DNA of 64,000 bases. It comes from Bos javanicus (taxonomy: Eukaryota > Chordata > Mammalia > Artiodactyla > Bovidae). The notes beneath the pieces are model-generated. The model was not told the origin of the DNA, made no database searches, and saw only the letters and a list, made by a program, of their open reading frames with translations. Positions within the stretch are counted from its first letter, which is position 1, and every line of letters begins with the position of its first letter. The stretch spans positions 26,882,001-26,946,000 of the forward strand of contig NC_083876.1 in the NCBI RefSeq assembly GCF_032452875.1, in the 5' to 3' direction. Shown here piece by piece: positions 59,560 to 64,000 of this stretch. Made by a program: the position numbers and the translations under genes.

Positions 59560-60018
59560 TGCTCTAAAAAGCAATATTGCACAGGATCCTGGAATGTTAG
59601 GTCCATGAATCAAGGCAAATTGGAAGTGGTCAAACAGGAGATGGCAAGAGTGATCGTCGACATGCTAGGAATCAGTGAACTAAAATGGACTGGAATGGGT
59701 GAATTTAACTCAGATGATCATTATATCTACTACTGTGGGCAAGAATCGCTTAGAAGAAATGGAGTAGCCATCATGGTCAACAAAAGAGTCCAGAATGCAG
59801 TACTTGGATGCAATCTCAAAAATGACAGAATGATCTCTGTTCATTTCCGAGGCAAATCATTCAATATCACAGTAGTCGAAGCCTATGCCCCAATGAGTAA
59901 CGCTGCAGAAGCTGAAGTTGAACAGTTCTATGAAGACCTACGAGACCTTTTAGAACTAACACTTAAAAAAGATGTCCTTTTCATTATAGGGGACTGGAAT
60001 GCAAAAGTAGGAAGTTAA
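59560..60018 (+). pseudogene. BovB AP-like endonuclease domain fragment
   Basis: Open between stops at 59557 and 60016. It encodes SWNVRSMNQGK (the WN motif), GISELKWTG (catalytic E), VVEAYAPMSNA and FIIGDWNAKVGS. These are apurinic-endonuclease-type motifs used to nick target DNA. The first in-frame ATG is at 59605. The domain continues past the stop, with SPDGQHRNQTD near 60160-60190 in the next segment before a frameshift. Both stops look like C-to-T changes (CGA to TGA, CAA to TAA). Confidence 0.88.
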
Positions 60019-60302
60019 GAAACAGCTGGGGTAACAGGCAAATTTGGCCATGGAATATGGAATAAAGCAGGGCAAAGACTAATAGAGTTTTGCCAAGAGA
60101 ACACACTGGTCATAGCAAACACCCTCATCCAGCTACACAGAAGACTCTACACATGGACATCACCAGATGGTCAACACCGAAATCAGACTGATATATTCTT
60201 TGCAGCCAAAGATGGAGAAGCTCTATACAGTCAGCAAAAACAAGACCAGGAGCTGACTGTGGCTCAGATCATGAACTCCTCATTGCCAAATTCAGACTTA
60301 AA

Positions 60303-61199
60303 TTGAAGAAAGTAGGGAAAATCACTAGACCATTCAGGTATGACCTAATTCAAATCCCTTATGATTATACAGTGAAAGTGAGAAACAGATTTAAGGGACT
60401 AAATCTGATAGATAGAGTGCCTGATGAATTATGGATGGAGGTTCATGACATTGTACAGGAGACAGGGATCAAGAGCATCCCCAAGAAAAAGAAATGCAAA
60501 AAAGCAATATGGCTGTCTGGGGAGGCCTTACAAATAGCTATGAAAAGAAGAGAAGTGAAAAGCAAAGGAGAAAAGGAAAGATATAAGCATCTGAATGCAG
60601 AGTTCCAAAGAATAGCAAGGAGAGATAAGAAAGCCTTCCTCAGCGATCAATGCAAAGAAATAGAGGAAAACAATAGAATGGGAAAGACTAGAGATCTCTT
60701 CAAGAAAATTAGAGATACCAAGGGAATATTTCATGCAAAGATGGGCTTGATAAAGGACAGAAATGGTATGGACCTAACAGAAACAGAAGATATTAAGAAG
60801 AGGTGGCAAGAATACACAGAAGAACTGTACAAAAAAGATCTTCATGACCCAGATAATCACGATGGTGTGATCACTCACCTAGAGCCAGACATCCTGGAAT
60901 GTGAAGTCAAGTGGGCCTCAGAAAGCATCAATATGAACAATGCCAGTGGAGGTGATGGAATTCCAGTTGAGCTATTTCAAATCCTAAAAGATGATGCTAT
61001 GAAAGTGCTGCACTCAATATGCCAGCAAATTTGGAAAACTCAGCAGTGGCTACAAGACTGGAAAAGGTCAGTTTTCATTCCAATCCCAAAGAAAGTCAAT
61101 GCCAAAGAATGCTCAAACTACCGCACAATTACACTCATCTCACACACTAGTAATGTTCAAAATTCTCCAAGCCAGGCTTCAGCAATATGTGAACCATGA
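60303..61199 (+). pseudogene. BovB linker and N-terminal reverse transcriptase fragment
   Basis: A 298-codon open frame, the longest in the window. A basic linker (residues ~1-180) is followed by NNASGGDGIPVELFQIL and KRSVFIPIPKK, then SNYRTITLISH (early RT motifs). Frame is lost near 61143. The next pieces are in other frames: FRKGRGTRDQIANIC and FIDYAKAFDCVDHNK (motif A, about 61215-61355), then LLRNLYAGQEA (about 61405-61435), then the YADD segment. Confidence 0.9.
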
Positions 61200-61549
61200 A
61201 CTTCCAGATGTTCAAGCTGGTTTTAGAAAAGGCAGAGGAACCAGAGATCAAATTGCCAACATCTGCTGGATCATGGAAAAAGCAAGAGAGTTCCAGAAAA
61301 ACATCTATTTCTGCTTTATTGACTATGCCAAAGCCTTTGACTGTGTGGATCACAATAAACTGTGGAAAATTCTTAGAGATGGGAATACCAGACCACCTGA
61401 CCTGCCTCTTGAGAAACCTATATGCAGGTCAGGAAGCAATAGTTAGAACTGGACATGGAACAACAATCTGGTTCCAGATAGGAAAAGGAGTGTCAAGGCT
61501 GTATATTGTCACCCTGCTTATTTAACTCATATGCAGAGTACATCATGAG

Positions 61550-62299
61550 AAATACTGGGCTGGAAGAAGCACAAGCTGGAATCAAGATTGCTGGGAGAAA
61601 TATGAAAAACCTCAGATATGCAGATGACACCACCCTTATTGCATAAAATGAAGAGGAACTAAAAAGCCTCTTGATGAAAGTGAAAGAAGAGAGTGAAAAA
61701 TTTGGCTTAAAGCTCAACATTCAGAAAACTAAGATCACGGCATCTGGTCCCATCATTTCATGGGAAATAGATGCGGAAACAGTGGAAACAGTGTCAGACT
61801 TTATTTTTCTGGGCTCCAAAATCACTGCAGATGGTGACTGCAGCCATGAAATTAAAAGACACTTTTCCATGGAAGGAAAGTTATGACCAACCTAGAGAGC
61901 ATATTCAAAAGGAGAGACATTACTTTGCCAACAAAGGTCCATCTAGTCAAGGCTATGGTTTTTCCAGTGGTCATGTATGGATGTGAGAGTTGGACTGTGA
62001 AGAAGGCTGAGTGCCAAAGAATTGATGCTTTTAAACTGTGGTGTTGGAGAAGAATCTTGAGAGTCCCTTGGACTGCAAGGAGATCCAACCAGACCATTCT
62101 AAAGGAAATCAGTCCTGGGTGTTCACTAGAAAGACTGATGCTAAAGCTGAAACTCCAGTACTTTGGCCACCCCGTGCAAAGAGTTGACTCATTGGAAAAG
62201 ACCCTGATGCTGGGAGGGATTGGGGGCAGGAGGAGAAGGAGACGACAGGATGAAATGGCTGGATGGCATCACCGACTCAACGGACATGAGTTTGAGTGA
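61550..62299 (+). pseudogene. BovB reverse transcriptase C-terminal part, with YADD then stop
   Basis: YADD is intact at 61617-61628, but a TAA at 61644-61646 follows five codons later (TTLIA then stop). Beyond it, NIQKTKITASGP and GSKITADGDC occupy the frame at 61671-61886. VFPVVMYGCESWTVKKAE to QYFGHPVQRV lies at 61883-62299 in another frame. The protein cannot be made. Confidence 0.9.
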
Positions 62300-62725
62300 A
62301 CTCTGGGAGTTTGTGATGGACAGGGAGGCCTAGTGTGCTGCAATTCATGAGGCTGCAAAGAGTTGGACATGACTGAGCGACTAAATTGATCCGAACTGAA
62401 TCGAAGATCCGGCTTACTCAAATTTTGTTCCAAATGTCTTATATCCAATTATTTGCATCGTTTTTGTCCTTTGCACAATGATAAGGTCCTTGACGGAAAA
62501 GACTATTTGTATCCATACATATACCCCTAAGTTTCTAAGTTAATACTTGGTACAAAATAGGTATTCAATAAACATTTTGTAATAAATCAATGAATGAGCA
62601 GCAATCTGGGGGGAAAAATCTTCATTTTCGGAAGAACTTCTTCTACTCATTCCAGATTTGATTTTCATGAGAAAACTGTGATCATTCATGTAGTGTGAGG
62701 ATGGAGAGTCCTAAATGGTAAGATT

Positions 62726-62941
62726 GAGTGCTCAGTAGCTTCACTTGTTTCTAACCCTTTGTGACCCCATGGACTAAGACTGCCAGTTTCCTCAGTCCAA
62801 GGGATTTTCCAGAAAAGAATATTGGAATGGGTTGCCGAGCCTTTCTCCATGGGATCTTCCTGAACCACGGATCGAACTAGCATCTCCTATGTCTCCAGCA
62901 CTGTAGGCGGATTCTTTACCCCTGAGCCACTGGGGATTCCC
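62726..62941 (-). mobile_element. Bov-tA SINE, older copy
   Basis: Diverged antisense copy. AAATGGTAAGATT (62713-62725) and AAATGATAAGACT (62942-62954) form a target duplication with two mismatches. Confidence 0.9.
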
Positions 62942-63339
62942 AAATGATAAGACTATGTAATCATAAATAGTCTTTCCAAGTGATTCATTCATCTAACTGC
63001 TGAAAATGTTCATTGCTCAGAATAAAGTAGGGGCAAAACTAAATGGCCAAATACAAAAGAAAGGGTTTGAGAAGTGAAAGCTTGGTACTGGAAATACAGT
63101 GAGAAAGGTAAGCAGGCTGGGGTGTTACATAATTGTAGTTCGTTATAAGCATTCCTAAGATTAGTGAATCACGTCTTAGAAACAGCTCCTTTAATTGACA
63201 GTTTAGAATTGTGGACAGTCAAGTGTTTTAATATTAACAATGAAAATATATTTAATAGATATATACATGTATATTCATAAAATAAATATCCCTGGTCAAA
63301 ATGATTGGACTATATTCATCTTTTGCTCATACTTAATTA

Positions 63340-63545
63340 TGAAAGTGTTTGTCAGTTGTGTCCAACTCTTTGTGACCCCATGGACTGTAGCTCATCAGGG
63401 TCCTCTGTTCATGGGATTCTCCAGGCAAGAATACAGGAGAGGGTTGCCATTCCCTTCTCTAAGAGATCTTCACGACCCAGGGACAGAACCCAGGTCTCCT
63501 GCATTACAGGCAGATTCTTTACTGTCTGAGCCACAAAAGAAGCCC
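63340..63545 (-). mobile_element. Bov-tA SINE
   Basis: Complete antisense copy ending GAGCCACAAAAGAAGCCC. Confidence 0.92.
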
Positions 63546-64000
63546 TTATTTTAGCTTTATTTTTTCATCTTCAACAATAAGCATCATTTATTCTGCTTAG
63601 GCATTCTCATCACTTTCTCATCCATTGTTATGATACAAAAGAACAAAAGTAGCCCAGATAAAGCAGCTTATTTTCTAATTCTTGATCATATTATGACCAG
63701 GGATTGCCTGCTTTATGATATAAATCCTTTCTCCTAATTCATAAATCCTATTACATCTACATCATGCTATAGGAATGTTCAATTATAAGAAATAAAACAT
63801 ACTAAATACATTAAGTAAAGTATACTGCTATTACAATTAACTTGATAATCAGCCAGAATCTGATAAAAATCCAATTTTAATCATAGATTGCAGTGCAGAT
63901 CAAAGAGAAAGGCAGGTTTCTACCTTCTTATTTTACCAATGCTGCTATTACATACTCATGCTTCCTTGTGATTTTATGTCTATGGACACATTTTAAAGAC
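63546..64000. other. Unassigned sequence
   Basis: AT-rich, no gene or repeat recognised to the end of the window. Confidence 0.5.

Larger units (their letters stand above)
59281..62403 (+). mobile_element. Nearly full-length BovB (RTE) LINE, inactivated
   Basis: 3.12 kb of sense BovB, close to the expected full length of ~3.2 kb. In order it contains the 5' UTR-like segment, AP-endonuclease domain, linker, reverse transcriptase, C-terminal region and ACTGAA-type tail. AAGATCCAGCT (59270-59280) and AAGATCCGGCT (62404-62414) form an 11-bp target duplication with one mismatch. The ORF is broken by stops (59557, 60016, 61644) and by frameshifts near 60185, 61143, 61372 and 61492. Confidence 0.92.
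58905..62597 (+). mobile_element. L2 3' region split by a BovB insertion
   Basis: Left part 58905-59280 ('ccaatgactcccattattta', 'ctcttaccacctatcaatac'). Right part 62415-62597 ends 'aggtattcaataaacatttt' then 'atcaatgaatgag', the L2 terminus. Removing the 3.1-kb BovB makes a colinear L2 3' end. Confidence 0.65.

Noticed and set aside
60303..61199. Longest open frame (298 codons) as a possible host gene
   Set aside because: The sequence is BovB linker and reverse transcriptase, inside a LINE with matching flanking duplication.

Overview
The window is nuclear DNA from a ruminant, most likely a bovid such as cattle or a close relative. The diagnosis rests on repeat families recognised by eye. 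There are eight copies of the RTE-type LINE BovB, about twenty tRNA-headed Bov-tA SINEs, six Bov-A/BOV-A2 SINEs, and two copies of the young bovine L1 3' UTR. These lie over older layers shared by placental mammals (L1M, L2, MIR, MER5A, MER20, Tigger- and mariner-like DNA transposons). The sequence is AT-rich and CpG-poor. I found no host protein-coding exon, tRNA, rRNA or CpG island, so it reads as gene desert or intron. The longest open frames are decayed retrotransposon protein or chance frames. Family names come from recognition, not a database search; subfamilies of the older elements are provisional.

Layout. 0-4.7 kb: a 3' BovB fragment, then one long antisense L1M broken by two SINEs, then an unnamed old repeat split by a SINE. 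4.7-9.2 kb: almost repeat-free, with a possible solo LTR at its end. 9.2-15 kb: a two-unit Bov-tA, a young bovine L1 3' end (antisense), and two L1M pieces pointing away from each other with a BOV-A2 at the junction. 16.8-21 kb: an old sense L1 invaded by a composite retrovirus-leader/SINE insert, a BovB and a MER5A, followed by a younger artiodactyl L1. 21-33 kb: scattered SINEs, three BovB fragments, hAT, mariner and Tigger-like elements, and a SINE inside a TG/TA microsatellite. 33-48 kb: L2 and MIR remnants with SINEs, and a BovB nested in a young L1. 48-54.3 kb: no recognisable mobile element. 54-64 kb: a few SINEs and a nearly full-length, inactivated BovB that splits an L2.

How the parts relate. 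The insertions can be ordered by nesting: L2/MIR/L1M first, then MER5A/MER20/Tigger, then Bov-tA, BovB and L1_BT. The Bov-tA, BOV-A2 and BovB copies share the same kind of 3' end, as expected if BovB mobilises the SINEs. Many of them keep 10-14 bp target-site duplications that can be read directly. The most unusual object is the insert at 17531-18164. On the minus strand an endogenous-retrovirus R-U5/primer-binding-site/leader segment is joined to a Bov-tA SINE, and one 12-bp duplication encloses the whole unit.
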